A model generated the notes under the pieces. The model searched no databases and was not told where the DNA came from. It saw only the letters and a program-made list of their open reading frames with translations. From contig DVGC01000038.1 in assembly GCA_018712915.1 (NCBI GenBank), positions 1-64,000 on the forward strand: 64,000 nucleotides of DNA, read 5' to 3'. The stretch comes from Candidatus Copromonas faecavium (nom. illeg.) (GTDB lineage Bacteria; Bacillota; Clostridia; Lachnospirales; Lachnospiraceae). The position numbers and the translations under genes are program-made. Below are positions 9,541 to 18,693 of this stretch, piece by piece; position 1 is the stretch's first letter; each line of letters begins with the position of its first letter.

Positions 9541-9780
9541 CTACAGATACCGGTAAAGCTCCGTCGCGGCGTCCTTTTTTACAGTTTCCTGCACATCCAG
9601 GACCTCTACCCGCACGGACTTGGTTCCAAACTGGATTTCGATGATATCGCCTTTTTTCACGTTCACAGACGCTTTTGCCGGCTTGTCATTGACCATGACA
9701 CGGCCTGCATCACACGCCTCGTTGGCCACCGTCCGGCGTTTGATCAGACGGGAAACCTTTAAAAATTTATCCAGACGCAT
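9541..9780 (-). CDS. rqcP: S4-domain RNA-binding protein RqcP (YabO/Hsp15-like)
   Basis: A single S4 domain of 79 aa beginning MRLDKFLKVSRLIKRRT. RqcP binds stalled 50S subunits and supports alanine tailing by RqcH in ribosome quality control. The length and the compact KxSRLIKRRTxA motif are typical. It starts three bases after the hup stop, so the two are surely co-transcribed and perhaps translationally coupled. Confidence 0.92.
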   Translation of the reverse strand: MRLDKFLKVSRLIKRRTVANEACDAGRVMVNDKPAKASVNVKKGDIIEIQFGTKSVRVEVLDVQETVKKDAATELYRYL

Positions 9781-9783
9781 GAA

Positions 9784-10059
9784 TTACGCGTTCACCATAT
9801 CCTTTAACGCTTTTCCCGCTTTGAACTTGGGGCTTCTGGAAGCGGCGATGGTCATCTTCTCACCGGTCTTCGGATTTCTTCCTTCTCTCTCTTCTCTCTC
9901 AGCAACCTCAAAGGTTCCAAAGCCAACAAGCTGGATCTTCTCGCCCTTTACCAGTTCCTCGGCAACCACATCTGTAAATGCCTTTAATGCTTTCTCCGCA
10001 TCCTTTTTGGAAAGCTCTGCCTTCTCTGCCACTGCTGCGATTAATTCTGTTTTATTCAT
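9784..10059 (-). CDS. hup: HU family DNA-binding protein
   Basis: Histone-like nucleoid protein of 91 aa that bends DNA as a dimer. The start MNKTELIAAVAEKAELSKK, the GFGTFEV segment and the DNA-wrapping arm with GRNPKTGE are all present. It has its own strong promoter 75 bp upstream and a good Shine-Dalgarno (AGGAGG). It heads the run hup-rqcP. Confidence 0.97.
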   Translation of the reverse strand: MNKTELIAAVAEKAELSKKDAEKALKAFTDVVAEELVKGEKIQLVGFGTFEVAEREEREGRNPKTGEKMTIAASRSPKFKAGKALKDMVNA

Positions 10060-10133
10060 CTCTGATTCCTCCTAAAAATTGCTCTGAAACCACGGACAGA
10101 CTGCCCGCAGAACCGTCACCTTATACTCTTACA

Positions 10134-10162
10134 TTTATATATGTTTCCGTTTGCTTTGTCAA
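10134..10162 (-). promoter_or_regulatory. Sigma-A promoter for hup
   Basis: On the minus strand TTGACA and TATAAA are separated by exactly 17 bp, a near-consensus vegetative promoter ending about 75 bp before the hup start. It should drive hup-rqcP and perhaps the genes beyond. Confidence 0.85.
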
Positions 10163-10188
10163 GGTTTTTTGCCGTTTTCCCGGCTTTT

Positions 10189-10587
10189 TCACAGCTTTTC
10201 CGCAGCTTTCTTCTTCTCCTCCCGCTCCTGTTTTTTTATCTCTTCCCAGGTCATCTTATGATCCCCGTTTTCAGGAAAATCCTGGCCGCCAAATACGCCG
10301 GGATGGCGTCTTACCATCTTCTGGCAGATCCCGTCGATGACATCCTCTATCGTAAAATTGCCCTTTTCCTTCTCTATTTCCGTATGGATCATGATTTGAT
10401 ATAAAACATCTCCCAGCTCCTCGCAGAGGTTCTCCGTATCCTGATGATCAATGGCCTCCAATACCTCTGCACATTCCTCCACCAGGTACTTTTTCATGGA
10501 TTCATGAGTCTGGACCCGGTCCCACGGGCAGCCATTCTCTGAGCGCAGTGTCTCCATAATGTTCTTTAAATCTTCAAACGTATACAT
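10189..10587 (-). CDS. mazG: MazG nucleotide pyrophosphohydrolase, single-domain form
   Basis: House-cleaning NTP pyrophosphohydrolase that removes non-canonical dNTPs. The start FEDLKNIMETLRSENGCPWD and the metal-binding EECAEVLEAI and EELGDVLYQ helices are intact, with C-terminal RRHPGVFG. The 132-aa length equals one MazG domain. Bacillus YabN and many clostridial MazG proteins have two MazG domains, often behind a methylase domain, so this is a reduced form. It lies between spoVT and hup, the usual spot. Confidence 0.93.
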   Translation of the reverse strand: MYTFEDLKNIMETLRSENGCPWDRVQTHESMKKYLVEECAEVLEAIDHQDTENLCEELGDVLYQIMIHTEIEKEKGNFTIEDVIDGICQKMVRRHPGVFGGQDFPENGDHKMTWEEIKKQEREEKKKAAEKL

Positions 10588-10777
10588 GAACCTTCCTCTC
10601 CTTCGGTCCGCATATGTTCATAATTTTTGCCGCAGGCGGATCGGCTTTCTTCTCATGAACGCACGGCATTTCCTCTTCGGCTGCAGACAGCCTGTCATAG
10701 CTTTGCGGCCATTTTATCATATCTCTCAGCCGGACCTCAAGAGATTTCTGGCGCTGATACAAAACATGACTGAAAAG

Positions 10778-10814
10778 CGGACACTTTCATGCAGATTCTG
10801 CAGGAAAGTGCCCG
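10778..10814 (-). terminator. Candidate terminator after spoVT
   Basis: Inverted repeat with arms CACTTTC and GAAAGTG extended by CGG/CCG, followed on the minus strand by CTTTTC. It is 25 bp downstream of the spoVT stop. The T tract is weak, so termination may be partial. The remainder of the spoVT-mazG gap shows nothing else. Confidence 0.55.
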
Positions 10815-10838
10815 GCGAAATTTTACCATTCCCTCGGC

Positions 10839-11387
10839 TCAGCTTTCCATCTGCCGTCCCAGGAAGCCGGCGGCCGTCGCCGCGAGGCGGACCTCTGCGT
10901 CAGTAAACTTTGCCCTGGGTTCCTTGCTCATGATGATAACTGCTCCAATGGCATCTCCCTCACAGATAATCGGCGCCACCACCTGAGCCGTAATCCCCTC
11001 CGGTTCTTCCGAAGCCACCGGAGTATACGCCCGATCATCTTTTCCTGCCTGAATGATCGTTCGTTCCTGTATCACATGCTCCAACTGACGGCTAATAGGT
11101 TTCTGCAGAAATTCTTTTTTTGCTCCTCCCGCAGCCGCAATAACCTGATCCCGATCCGTTATGCAGACCATCAAACCGGTCGACTGAGCCATGGCATCCG
11201 CATACTGGGACGCAAACGCATTCAATTCCATCATCGGAGAGTATTTCTTAAGAATGATTTCTCCTTCCCGGTCTGTAAAGATTTCCAGAGGCGTACCTTC
11301 CCGCAGTCTTAATGTTCTCCGGATTTCCTTCGGGATTACCACCCGGCCAAGGTCATCAATTCTTCTTACAATTCCGGTTGCTTTCAT
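10839..11387 (-). CDS. spoVT: Stage V sporulation protein T, AbrB-type regulator
   Basis: Forespore transcription factor of 182 aa. The N-terminal AbrB/MazE swapped-hairpin DNA-binding domain reads MKATGIVRRIDDLGRVVIPK, and residues from about 55 onward form the GAF-like domain of SpoVT. In Bacillus it tunes sigma-G genes. The gene precedes mazG as usual. The upstream region has a loose sigma-G-like GTATAA/GATAATA pair, which I would not call a promoter without data. Confidence 0.95.
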   Translation of the reverse strand: MKATGIVRRIDDLGRVVIPKEIRRTLRLREGTPLEIFTDREGEIILKKYSPMMELNAFASQYADAMAQSTGLMVCITDRDQVIAAAGGAKKEFLQKPISRQLEHVIQERTIIQAGKDDRAYTPVASEEPEGITAQVVAPIICEGDAIGAVIIMSKEPRAKFTDAEVRLAATAAGFLGRQMES

Positions 11388-11523
11388 AAATAAATTCCTC
11401 CATTTTACATTCTGACATTTATCTTTCCTGTTGTCGGTAAATGTATTATCTGTAAAATAGGGGAATTTATACTTCCCAATACAGCTCCTGGTACGGCATC
11501 AGGTTTCCTGTGCCCTCCGTTCT

Positions 11524-12843
11524 CTAATGCAGCACGCGCAAAATATTTCTCTTTATTTTTTCTTCCAATACCCGGTACTGATGCAGTTCTTCATCGCTGA
11601 AATCCTGGAACTTCCCCTGGCAGAAGTCCTGTTCTGCCCGCACCAAATCAGCGAGAACAGGCTCCGCAGCCGGAAGAACAGAGATCCGCAGCTTCCTCTC
11701 CTCTCCTTTTTTTCGCGGTTCCTCCCGCGATGCTGCCATTTTCTTTGCACTCAGTTTCTGTATGGCCACCGTAAGGCTTCCAGCAGAAAGATTTGTCAGA
11801 TCTGCCAGCTTTTTCCTGCTTAAAATCCGCTCCCCATCCTTTAAATACAAGAGAAGATATAGTTCCGGCATGGACATTCCGTATTTAAAGGAAGCCGGTT
11901 CCAAATACCGTTCCAGAAGCTTCCGGTTCCGGTATTCTTCCATCAAAATCCCGTCTTCCCCAATGGCCTCCCCGACAATCAGGCTCCGCTCCTCTCCCAG
12001 CTTTCTGGTACCGGAATGTCCCACGGGAAAAAGGAAGCCGTCGCCGGCCACATCTACAAAAAAGCGGTACATCTGCAGCCGGTTCTTTTCATATTCTTCC
12101 TCGTCCAGAACATTTTTATAGAATTTGTTGTAATATTCAAACATGGTCAGTTTCGTCTTAACCACTTTGGATATGCTCATGCTCTGGGAAACCAGAGAGC
12201 CTTTTGTTTTCACATAATAGTATACCGGCGTCCGCAGTGCCGCAAACCGCTCGGCACGGCGGATATATTCCAGATTAAACAGAAAGTCCTCACACCAGCT
12301 GATATCTGTATCCATCCAGATCCGGTAGCGTTCCACCAGCTCCCTCCGGTACAGTTTATTCCACAAAACTCCGTAATAATAATCGGCCGGGTTTTCCATC
12401 ATGCAGGCGGCATACTCTTCCCGGCTTAGCACCCGGTCCTCCTCTATATCTCCCTTATGAGAAACCCGCTCTCCCACAACCCGGTAAAAGTCAGCCACCA
12501 CCAGATCACAGCCGTCTTCTTCTGCTTTCCGCACCAGCAGTTTAGTAGCATCCGGCGTCAGCCAGTCGTCACTGTCCGCAAACTGCAGCCAGGTTCCTCT
12601 GGCATGCCTGATTCCGGCATTTCTGGTGTCAGAAACACCGGTATTCTCTTTATGAATCACCCGCACTCTGGCATCCGCCTGAGCATACTGGTCGCAAAGC
12701 TCTCCGCTTCCGTCCCTGCTGCCATCATCAATCAGAAGCAGCTCAAAATCCGTAAATTCCTGCCCTAAAATACTGTCCGCGCAGCGTTCCAGAGTCTTTT
12801 TTGCATTGTAAACCGGTACAATAATACTGACTGTTGGATTCAT
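11524..12843 (-). CDS. GT2 glycosyltransferase with C-terminal MarR-like winged-helix domain
   Basis: A 439-aa protein. Residues 1 to about 250 are a GT-A glycosyltransferase family 2 domain (start TVSIIVPVYNA, LLIDDGSRDGSG, and the metal-binding FADSDDWLT), which should transfer a sugar from a nucleotide donor to a cell-surface glycan. From about 320 to the end the sequence is instead a MarR-type winged helix (helices around ILSRKKLADLTNLSAGSLTV, a basic wing with EEPRKKGEERK). No membrane helix is obvious. The start has GGAGAAG 11 nt upstream; a longer frame to 12981 runs back into spoVG and is unlikely. The biological role of this fusion is unknown. Confidence 0.85.
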   Translation of the reverse strand: MNPTVSIIVPVYNAKKTLERCADSILGQEFTDFELLLIDDGSRDGSGELCDQYAQADARVRVIHKENTGVSDTRNAGIRHARGTWLQFADSDDWLTPDATKLLVRKAEEDGCDLVVADFYRVVGERVSHKGDIEEDRVLSREEYAACMMENPADYYYGVLWNKLYRRELVERYRIWMDTDISWCEDFLFNLEYIRRAERFAALRTPVYYYVKTKGSLVSQSMSISKVVKTKLTMFEYYNKFYKNVLDEEEYEKNRLQMYRFFVDVAGDGFLFPVGHSGTRKLGEERSLIVGEAIGEDGILMEEYRNRKLLERYLEPASFKYGMSMPELYLLLYLKDGERILSRKKLADLTNLSAGSLTVAIQKLSAKKMAASREEPRKKGEERKLRISVLPAAEPVLADLVRAEQDFCQGKFQDFSDEELHQYRVLEEKIKRNILRVLH

Positions 12844-12866
12844 GTTTTGTTCTCTCTTCTCCTTAT

Positions 12867-12910
12867 AAAAGCACCCGTTCCGGACCATCGGAGCCGAAAC
12901 GGGCGCTTTT
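12867..12910 (-). terminator. Terminator after spoVG
   Basis: Hairpin with arms AAAAGC-CCCGTT and AACGGG-GCTTTT, each with one mismatch, followed by a T run on the minus strand. It lies 34 bp past the spoVG stop. Its 3' arm ends only a few bases before the ribosome binding site of the glycosyltransferase gene. Confidence 0.75.
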
Positions 12911-12943
12911 CGCTGTCTGCTTTGATGTTTCGCTGTCTGCAGC

Positions 12944-13219
12944 CTATTCCGCCTGGGCCGCTTCCAGCGTCGTTGTTTCATATTTATTCAGAATCACCCG
13001 CTGAATCATATCACGGGTACCGGAATTAATAGGATGGGCAATGTCACGGTATTCGCCGTCTGCAGCTTTCCTGCTGGGCATAGCAATAAACAGCCCCTTC
13101 TCTCCCTCAATAACCTTAATATCATGGATCACAAACTCGTTATCCAGAGTAATGGATACAATCGCTTTCATCTTGCCTTCTTTTTCAATCTTTCTCACAC
13201 GTACATCTGTTACCTGCAT
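12944..13219 (-). CDS. spoVG: SpoVG RNA/DNA-binding regulator
   Basis: A 91-aa SpoVG family protein beginning [20 protein letters not shown], with the [18 protein letters not shown]-terminus. SpoVG proteins bind nucleic acid and affect sporulation, septation and virulence genes. I use the ATG at 13219 because GGGGAGG lies 7 nt upstream. It sits directly downstream of glgC-glgD. Confidence 0.96.
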   Translation of the reverse strand: MQVTDVRVRKIEKEGKMKAIVSITLDNEFVIHDIKVIEGEKGLFIAMPSRKAADGEYRDIAHPINSGTRDMIQRVILNKYETTTLEAAQAE

Positions 13220-13266
13220 AAATAACCTCCCCAATCCACAATCATCTGTGCGGATATTTTGTATTG

Positions 13267-14388
13267 CTATAATGTATACCGTTCATTTTTTTCAATGACG
13301 ATTTTAATGTCATCCGGCTGTCCAATATAAGTCGTATTGGCACGAATTGTATCACGGCTTTCGACAATGCAGTTCTCGATTACCGTGTTGTCACCGATAT
13401 AAACATCGTTCAGAATAATGGAATTTTTAATCACGCAGTTGTTTCCAATATATACCTTCTTAAACAGAACAGAATTTTCCACAACTCCGTTTAAAATACA
13501 GCCGCTGGATACCAGACTGTTCTTAACGGAAGCGCCGGGATTATACTTGGCCGGCGGAAGGTCATCCACCTTGGAGTAAACATCCGGATATTCTTTAAAG
13601 AAATAATTGCGTACATCCGGCTTCAAAAAGTCCATATTGGTCTGATAATATGCGTCTACGGAGGCAATGTTGCTCCAATAGGTATCCAGGCGGTAAGCAT
13701 AGATCCGCTTCAGATTCTTATACCGTACCAGGATGTCCTGCACGAAGTCATACCGGTCATCATTGGCGCAGCGCTCGATCAGCTCAATCAGCTGACGGCG
13801 GCGAATCACATAAATTCCGCAGGAAATGGTATGGGAGTTTGCCACCATGGGCTTTTCTTCAAAATCAATGACCCGCCCGTCTGCATTGGTTGTCACCATT
13901 CCGAATCTGGTCACATCCACATCCTGCTCAAAGTCCTTGCAGACAATGGTAATATCCGCCTTCTTTTCAATATGGTACTCCAGGACCTTATTGTAATCCA
14001 GCTTGTAAATTCCGTCTCCGGAAGCGATGACCACATAGGGTTCATGGCTTTTTTTCAGAAAATCCAGGTTCTGATAAAGAGCATCTGCCGTTCCTCTGTA
14101 CCAGTCACTGTGTTCTGCCGTAATGGTCGGCGTAAATACATACATTCCGCCCTGTTTTCTTCCGAAATCCCACCATTTGGAAGAGCTTAGATGCTCGTTC
14201 AGGGAACGGGAATTGTACTGGGTCAAAACTGCAACGCTCTGGATATGAGAATTGCTCATATTGCTCAGAGCAAAGTCCACACTCCGAAAGCTCCCCGCAA
14301 TTGGCATGGCCGCAATGGCCCGTTTTTTTGAAAGCTCGCGCATCCGCTTGCTGTTTCCGCCTGCTAAAACAATACCGATTGCCCTCAT
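13267..14388 (-). CDS. glgD: Glucose-1-phosphate adenylyltransferase subunit GlgD
   Basis: The 373-aa regulatory-type subunit of ADP-glucose pyrophosphorylase, which supplies ADP-glucose for glycogen. It has the N-terminal nucleotidyltransferase fold (LAGGNSKRM, a variant of the GlgC signature GGxGxRL) and a C-terminal left-handed beta helix of hexapeptide repeats. The altered signature and the pairing with GlgC mark it as GlgD. Its start overlaps the glgC stop by 4 bp. AGGTGG lies 6 nt before the ATG. Confidence 0.96.
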   Translation of the reverse strand: MRAIGIVLAGGNSKRMRELSKKRAIAAMPIAGSFRSVDFALSNMSNSHIQSVAVLTQYNSRSLNEHLSSSKWWDFGRKQGGMYVFTPTITAEHSDWYRGTADALYQNLDFLKKSHEPYVVIASGDGIYKLDYNKVLEYHIEKKADITIVCKDFEQDVDVTRFGMVTTNADGRVIDFEEKPMVANSHTISCGIYVIRRRQLIELIERCANDDRYDFVQDILVRYKNLKRIYAYRLDTYWSNIASVDAYYQTNMDFLKPDVRNYFFKEYPDVYSKVDDLPPAKYNPGASVKNSLVSSGCILNGVVENSVLFKKVYIGNNCVIKNSIILNDVYIGDNTVIENCIVESRDTIRANTTYIGQPDDIKIVIEKNERYTL

Positions 14389-15659
14389 ACGTTTCCACCT
14401 GCCTTTACTATGTAGCCTCCGCTGGGAAGAGAGCCGTTCGGATAATCCTCCGGCACGGTCACTCCGGAAATTGCCGTGTTCTTTCCGACAGAAACGCCCT
14501 CCGGAATCACGGAATTTTCTCCAATGGTCACCAGATCAAACTGGTACACCTTCTGGTCGTAGGTGCTGGGGGCATATTCACCCACACCAAGATGGGCGCC
14601 TGCTCCGATTTTTACATTTTCAGCCACAATCGCCTTTTCCACACAGGCTCCTGCTCCAACAACCGTATCCTGCATAATAATTGAATCCTTCACCACAGCC
14701 CCTGCCTCAATCGTGACGCCGGAACCGATGACGGAATTTTCAACCTCACCGTAAATTTCTGTCCCCTCGCCAATGATGCAGCGTCCTACCTTTGCTTCCG
14801 CAGAAATATACTGAGGCGGAATCCGGTCGCTCTTTGTATAAATCTTCCAGTATTCTTCATACAGGTTAAATTCCGGAATAATGTCGATGAGTTCCATATT
14901 GGCCTCCCAGTAGGAGCCGAGAGTCCCCACATCCTTCCAGTATCCGTTATACTCATAAGCAAAAATTCTTTTTCCGCTGTTATGGCAGTAGGGAATAATG
15001 TGTTTTCCAAAGTCACAGCCCGGAACATCCGACAGCTGAACCAGCGCTTCCTTCAGCACCTTCCAGCTGAAAATATAGATTCCCATGGAAGCCAGGTTAC
15101 TTCTTGGATGGGCCGGCTTTTCCTCAAATTCCGTAATTTTATTATTATCATCCGTAATCAGGATCCCAAACCGGCTGGCCTCCTCCATAGGCACCGGCAT
15201 CGCGGCAATGGTCACATCCGCGTTGTTGGCCTTGTGATATTCCAGCATGACCTCATAATCCATTTTATAAATGTGGTCGCCGGAAAGAATCAGAACATAT
15301 TCAGGATTATAGGATTCCATATACTCCAGATTCTGATAAATTGCATTGGCCGTTCCCGTATACCAGTCGCTGCCCTTGCTTCTCTCGTAGGGCGGAAGAA
15401 TCGTAACGCCTCCCACGTTGCGGTCCAGATCCCACGGAATACCGATTCCAATATGCGCGTTCAGACGCAGGGGCTGGTACTGTGTCAGCACTCCCACGGT
15501 GTCAACGCCAGAGTTAATGCAGTTGCTGAGCGGAAAATCGATGATCCTGTATTTTCCGCCGAAGGATACTGCAGGCTTGGCCACTTTCTGCGTCAGTACG
15601 CCCAGGCGGCTGCCTTGTCCTCCAGCTAACAGCATTGCTATCATCTCTTTTTTTACCAT
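14385..15659 (-). CDS. glgC: Glucose-1-phosphate adenylyltransferase GlgC
   Basis: Catalytic subunit (424 aa): ATP plus glucose-1-phosphate to ADP-glucose and PPi, first committed step of glycogen synthesis. The signature [20 protein letters not shown], the substrate site FEEKP and beta-helix repeats at the C-terminus are clear. The start has AAGAGGTGAT just upstream and the gene heads glgC-glgD, with a sigma-A promoter 60-90 bp before it. Sporulating clostridia often make glycogen-like granulose. Confidence 0.97.
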   Translation of the reverse strand: MVKKEMIAMLLAGGQGSRLGVLTQKVAKPAVSFGGKYRIIDFPLSNCINSGVDTVGVLTQYQPLRLNAHIGIGIPWDLDRNVGGVTILPPYERSKGSDWYTGTANAIYQNLEYMESYNPEYVLILSGDHIYKMDYEVMLEYHKANNADVTIAAMPVPMEEASRFGILITDDNNKITEFEEKPAHPRSNLASMGIYIFSWKVLKEALVQLSDVPGCDFGKHIIPYCHNSGKRIFAYEYNGYWKDVGTLGSYWEANMELIDIIPEFNLYEEYWKIYTKSDRIPPQYISAEAKVGRCIIGEGTEIYGEVENSVIGSGVTIEAGAVVKDSIIMQDTVVGAGACVEKAIVAENVKIGAGAHLGVGEYAPSTYDQKVYQFDLVTIGENSVIPEGVSVGKNTAISGVTVPEDYPNGSLPSGGYIVKAGGNV

Positions 15660-15718
15660 GATATCACCTCTTGCTGCTCTTTTTGTCCCATACTCTAGTT
15701 ACATAGATGGTTTCCCCT

Positions 15719-15747
15719 ATTATAGCACATCTTTTATAGAATGTGAA
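15719..15747 (-). promoter_or_regulatory. Sigma-A promoter for glgC-glgD
   Basis: Minus-strand TTCACA and a perfect TATAAT are 17 bp apart, about 60 bp before the glgC start. The rest of the 399-bp gap up to 16058 holds the terminator at 15908-15952 and otherwise shows nothing I recognise. Confidence 0.8.
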
Positions 15748-15907
15748 CAAATTCTTGGCATATTTAAGGCGTTTTTTGTACATAATCTGACATTTTTGCC
15801 ACATTTTTATCTAAAAATCTACCCGGAGCTGACATGGGCCTTCCAAATTTTACATTTCCCTTCATTTATTTACACGCCGGCGCGTTAAATTGGCGCTTTC
15901 TGCTCCA

Positions 15908-15952
15908 AAAAAAGACACGGGAGTGCCATAATTGGCATTGTCCCGTGTCCTT
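15908..15952 (-). terminator. Terminator after the amidohydrolase gene
   Basis: Hairpin with arms GACACGGGA and TCCCGTGTC and an inner weaker pairing (TGCCA/TGGCA), flanked by A7 on one side and TTTT on the other. On the minus strand it ends with a run of seven T. It could act in both directions. Confidence 0.85.
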
Positions 15953-16058
15953 TTCATTCTTCCATTTTAATCAATAAGACCTTTTCATTTCAGCTTTTAT
16001 GTCTTTTTATTTCAGACCTTTCATTCAATTCTGTCTCCATCTTTTCCGAAGCGGCACA

Positions 16059-17234
16059 CTACTGCCCGTTCAGTGTATCATAAACCACGTTTCCATCGAT
16101 GATGGTCATTCTGCAGAGTGTCGTATTGTACAGTGGATTTCCGTCAAAGATGGCAATATCTGCGTCTTTTCCTTCCTCCAGGGAACCGATTCTGTGATCC
16201 AGGTTCAGCACCTGAGCCGGATAAATGGTCAGGCCCTTCATAATGTTTTCCTCCGTCATTCCCCTTCTTAACAGGAGTCCGGCCTGCATCGGAAGCCATT
16301 TGGTTTCGCTTCCCGTATCCGCTGTCAGGCAGACGCGGACGCCGGCCTCTGTCAGCATGGCCGGGTTCTCTAACTTCAAATTCCAGATTTCCTGTTTGGA
16401 CGGAGGAAGCAGAAGCGGTCCTACGACGCAGTACAGATTGTTCTCTGCAATCACATCCCTTACCTTGTAACCCTCTGTAGCATGCTCCAGCGTAAAGTCC
16501 AGACCAAATTCCTTACCAATACGGATAGCCGTGATAATGTCATCAGCCCGATGACAGTGAATCCGGACTCTCTGCTCACCGCGAACCACCTTTACCAGGG
16601 CATTCAGCTTGAAGTCCGGCTCAGGAGCCTTCTCCGGATCGGTTTCTGCTGCTTTCAGCTTATCCGAATAATTTTTCGCCTTAAACAGAGTTTCCCGAAG
16701 AAGAGCTGCCGTTCCCATTCTGGTCCAGGGCATCCGATGCTGCTCCAGTCCATGGAACCGCTTGGGATTCTCTCCCAGCGCAAATTTCATTTCCTCTGTT
16801 CCGGGAATCATCATCTCCTCTGCCGTATGTCCCCACAGCTTGATGGCGATTCCGGTTCCGCCGATGATATTTCCCGAACCCGGCTGCGTGTATACCGTCG
16901 TGAAGCCGGCCTCTCTGACGGGCTGTACCGCCCAGTCCTCAGGATTGACCGCATCCAGGGCACGAACCTGAGGCGTAATCGGATCAGAACCCTCATTGCC
17001 GTCGTCCCGCTGACCCGGCATGGTTCTGGGCTCACTGAAGTTGCAGATATGCGTATGACAGTCAATCAGGCCTGGCGTAATATAACCGCCTTTGGCATCA
17101 ATCACCTGTGCATCTTCCGGGATCTCAATCCCTTCTCCCACAGCCTTGATTTTTCCGTCCTCTACAAGAACTGTGCCATTGTCAAAGGTTCCCTGCGTAA
17201 TGGTCACTACTTTTCCATTGGTAATTGCAATCAT
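16059..17234 (-). CDS. Metal-dependent amidohydrolase (imidazolonepropionase/dipeptidase-like)
   Basis: A 391-aa cytoplasmic protein of the amidohydrolase superfamily. The HxH motif lies in DCHTHICNF (about 59), further metal ligands in HCHRADD and LEHATEGYKV, and the catalytic Asp in CLTADTGSE. The C-terminus has the usual GSLEEGKDADIAIFDGNPL segment. Such enzymes cleave cyclic amides, dipeptides or N-acyl amino acids; the substrate cannot be read. It lies downstream of the opp transporter genes, separated by a hairpin-rich repeat, and may handle what that transporter brings in. Confidence 0.85.
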   Translation of the reverse strand: MIAITNGKVVTITQGTFDNGTVLVEDGKIKAVGEGIEIPEDAQVIDAKGGYITPGLIDCHTHICNFSEPRTMPGQRDDGNEGSDPITPQVRALDAVNPEDWAVQPVREAGFTTVYTQPGSGNIIGGTGIAIKLWGHTAEEMMIPGTEEMKFALGENPKRFHGLEQHRMPWTRMGTAALLRETLFKAKNYSDKLKAAETDPEKAPEPDFKLNALVKVVRGEQRVRIHCHRADDIITAIRIGKEFGLDFTLEHATEGYKVRDVIAENNLYCVVGPLLLPPSKQEIWNLKLENPAMLTEAGVRVCLTADTGSETKWLPMQAGLLLRRGMTEENIMKGLTIYPAQVLNLDHRIGSLEEGKDADIAIFDGNPLYNTTLCRMTIIDGNVVYDTLNGQ

Positions 17235-17275
17235 GTGTAACTCCTTTCCCCTCCATAAAAGATTTGCGTGATTTC

Positions 17276-17474
17276 AATACCATGGCCTTCGGCCACGGTA
17301 TGTTTATGCGCCCGGATTTGTGCGGTGAACGCACAAACCGGTATGCGCAGGTATAACGACCACCTTCTGTGGTCATTATCCCATGGCCTTCGGCCACAGT
17401 ACATTTGATGCGCCCGGATTTGTGCGGTGAACGCACAAACCGGTATGCGCAGGTATAATGTCCGCTCTGCGGAC
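17276..17474. repeat. Two tandem copies of a hairpin-rich intergenic repeat
   Basis: Copy 1 (17276-17389) and copy 2 (17390-17474) share long stretches such as GCGCCCGGATTTGTGCGGTG. Each has three inverted repeats: TGGCC/GGCCA, TTTGTGCG/CGCACAAA extended by CCGG/CCGG, and a closing palindrome (GTATAATGTCCGC and its complement, perfect in copy 2). A third, diverged copy is at 53141-53240. The element fills most of the 347-bp gap between oppF and the amidohydrolase gene. Frames reading through it give the same peptide twice and are not genes. Confidence 0.9.
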
Positions 17475-17581
17475 ATTATACCATAAATTTGAATATGTTG
17501 ATATCTTTTTTCATGCAATTCCCCAAATCCGCTGGTTTTTAAATACATAATCTGCCTTCCGCCGGCGGCAGGAACTCAGAC

Positions 17582-18559
17582 TCAGATTTTCAGGCAGGCG
17601 GCCAGGTGTCCTCCGCCCAGATCCTTAAGCTCCGGCTCATGTTCTGCACATTCTGCCGAAGCCCAGGGACATCTGGTTCGGAACCGGCAGCCGGAAGGAA
17701 TATGAGAAGCGCTGGGAACATCTCCCGAAAGAACGATTCGCTCCCTCCCTGTCCTTCCGGAAAGAATAGGAATTGCAGACAGCAAAGCTCTGGTGTAGGG
17801 ATGGGCCGGGTGAGCAAACAATTCCTCATTATCCGCAAACTCCATGATTTTTCCCAGATACATAACGGCCACCCGGTCGGAAATATGTTCCACCACATTT
17901 AACGCATGGGAAATAAACAGATACGTCATTCCCTTATATTCCTCTTTTAAATCCATCAGCAGATTGATGATCTGAGACTGGATAGAGACATCCAGGGCCG
18001 ATACCGCTTCATCGCAGACCAGAAACTCCGGCTGCAGGGCCAGGGCCTTGGCGATGGCCACCCGCTGGCGCTGACCGCCGGAAAATTCGTGCGGATAGCG
18101 AAGCCCGTAAGCCGCATTGAGTCCCACCTGATGAAGCAGCTCCTCGGCACGTACTCCTGCATCCGTCTTTGACATTCCCATCTGTACCGTCAAAAGCTCC
18201 GTCAGCGCGTTCAGGACCGTATGCCGGGGATTTAAAGAGGAGTAAGGATCCTGAAATACCATCTGCAGCTTTTTCCGGAGCCGGCGCAGCTCCTCCCCCT
18301 TTATTGCCAGAATATCCTGCCCCTCGTAAGATATCACGCCCTCGCTCGGCTCATTTAACCGCACGATGGCCCGTCCAATGGTGGTTTTCCCGCAGCCCGA
18401 TTCCCCTACCAGTCCCAGGGTTTCTCCCCTTTTTAAGGAAAGGCTGACCCCATCCACCGCCCTCACGTGGCCCACCGTTCTCTGTAAAATCCCGGTTTTA
18501 ATCGGAAAATATACCTTCAGATCCCGGATTTCCAGCATGTTTTCATCCTTCTTCATCAT
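17582..18559 (-). CDS. oppF: Oligopeptide ABC transporter ATP-binding protein (OppF type)
   Basis: A 326-aa cytoplasmic ATPase. Walker [11 protein letters not shown]-loop [11 protein letters not shown], signature FSGGQRQR, Walker [12 protein letters not shown] and the C-terminal oligo/dipeptide motif with [10 protein letters not shown] are all present; its Cys residues may hold an Fe-S cluster as reported in relatives. I start at the ATG of [14 protein letters not shown], with GGGGG 4-7 nt upstream. It follows oppD after 134 bp, a gap that contains a terminator-like hairpin. Confidence 0.95.
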   Translation of the reverse strand: MMKKDENMLEIRDLKVYFPIKTGILQRTVGHVRAVDGVSLSLKRGETLGLVGESGCGKTTIGRAIVRLNEPSEGVISYEGQDILAIKGEELRRLRKKLQMVFQDPYSSLNPRHTVLNALTELLTVQMGMSKTDAGVRAEELLHQVGLNAAYGLRYPHEFSGGQRQRVAIAKALALQPEFLVCDEAVSALDVSIQSQIINLLMDLKEEYKGMTYLFISHALNVVEHISDRVAVMYLGKIMEFADNEELFAHPAHPYTRALLSAIPILSGRTGRERIVLSGDVPSASHIPSGCRFRTRCPWASAECAEHEPELKDLGGGHLAACLKI

Positions 18560-18569
18560 ATTTCCCCCT

Positions 18570-18650
18570 AAAAAAGTGTGCGCTGCAGCACACTCGCTCC
18601 GAAGTTCGGCTGCGTCAGCAGCCATTTCCCTTGGGCACGGAGTGCGCATC
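18570..18650 (-). repeat. Structured element with terminator-like hairpin between oppD and oppF
   Basis: On the minus strand three hairpins follow one another: GGCTGC/GCAGCC, CCGAA/TTCGG, and AGTGTGC/GCACACT directly followed by TTTTTT. The last (18570-18594) looks like an intrinsic terminator or processing site inside the operon, just before the oppF ribosome binding site. The outer GCGCACTCCG and CGGAGCGAGTGTGC segments are also partly complementary. Confidence 0.65.
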
Positions 18651-18693
18651 CACAGCGGAACGTTTTTCATTTCATAGGAACCCTGTTGCTTTT

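Noticed and set aside
10574-10762. 62-aa minus-strand frame between spoVT and mazG
   Set aside because: Overlaps the mazG start and has no recognisable motif.
11388-11470. Sigma-G promoter before spoVT
   Set aside because: GTATAA and GATAATA are spaced about right but the -10 lacks the leading C and the match is too loose to list.
17276-17474. CRISPR array or duplicated small gene
   Set aside because: Only two units of about 100 bp with internal palindromes and no spacers; the repeated peptide in open frames follows from the DNA repeat.
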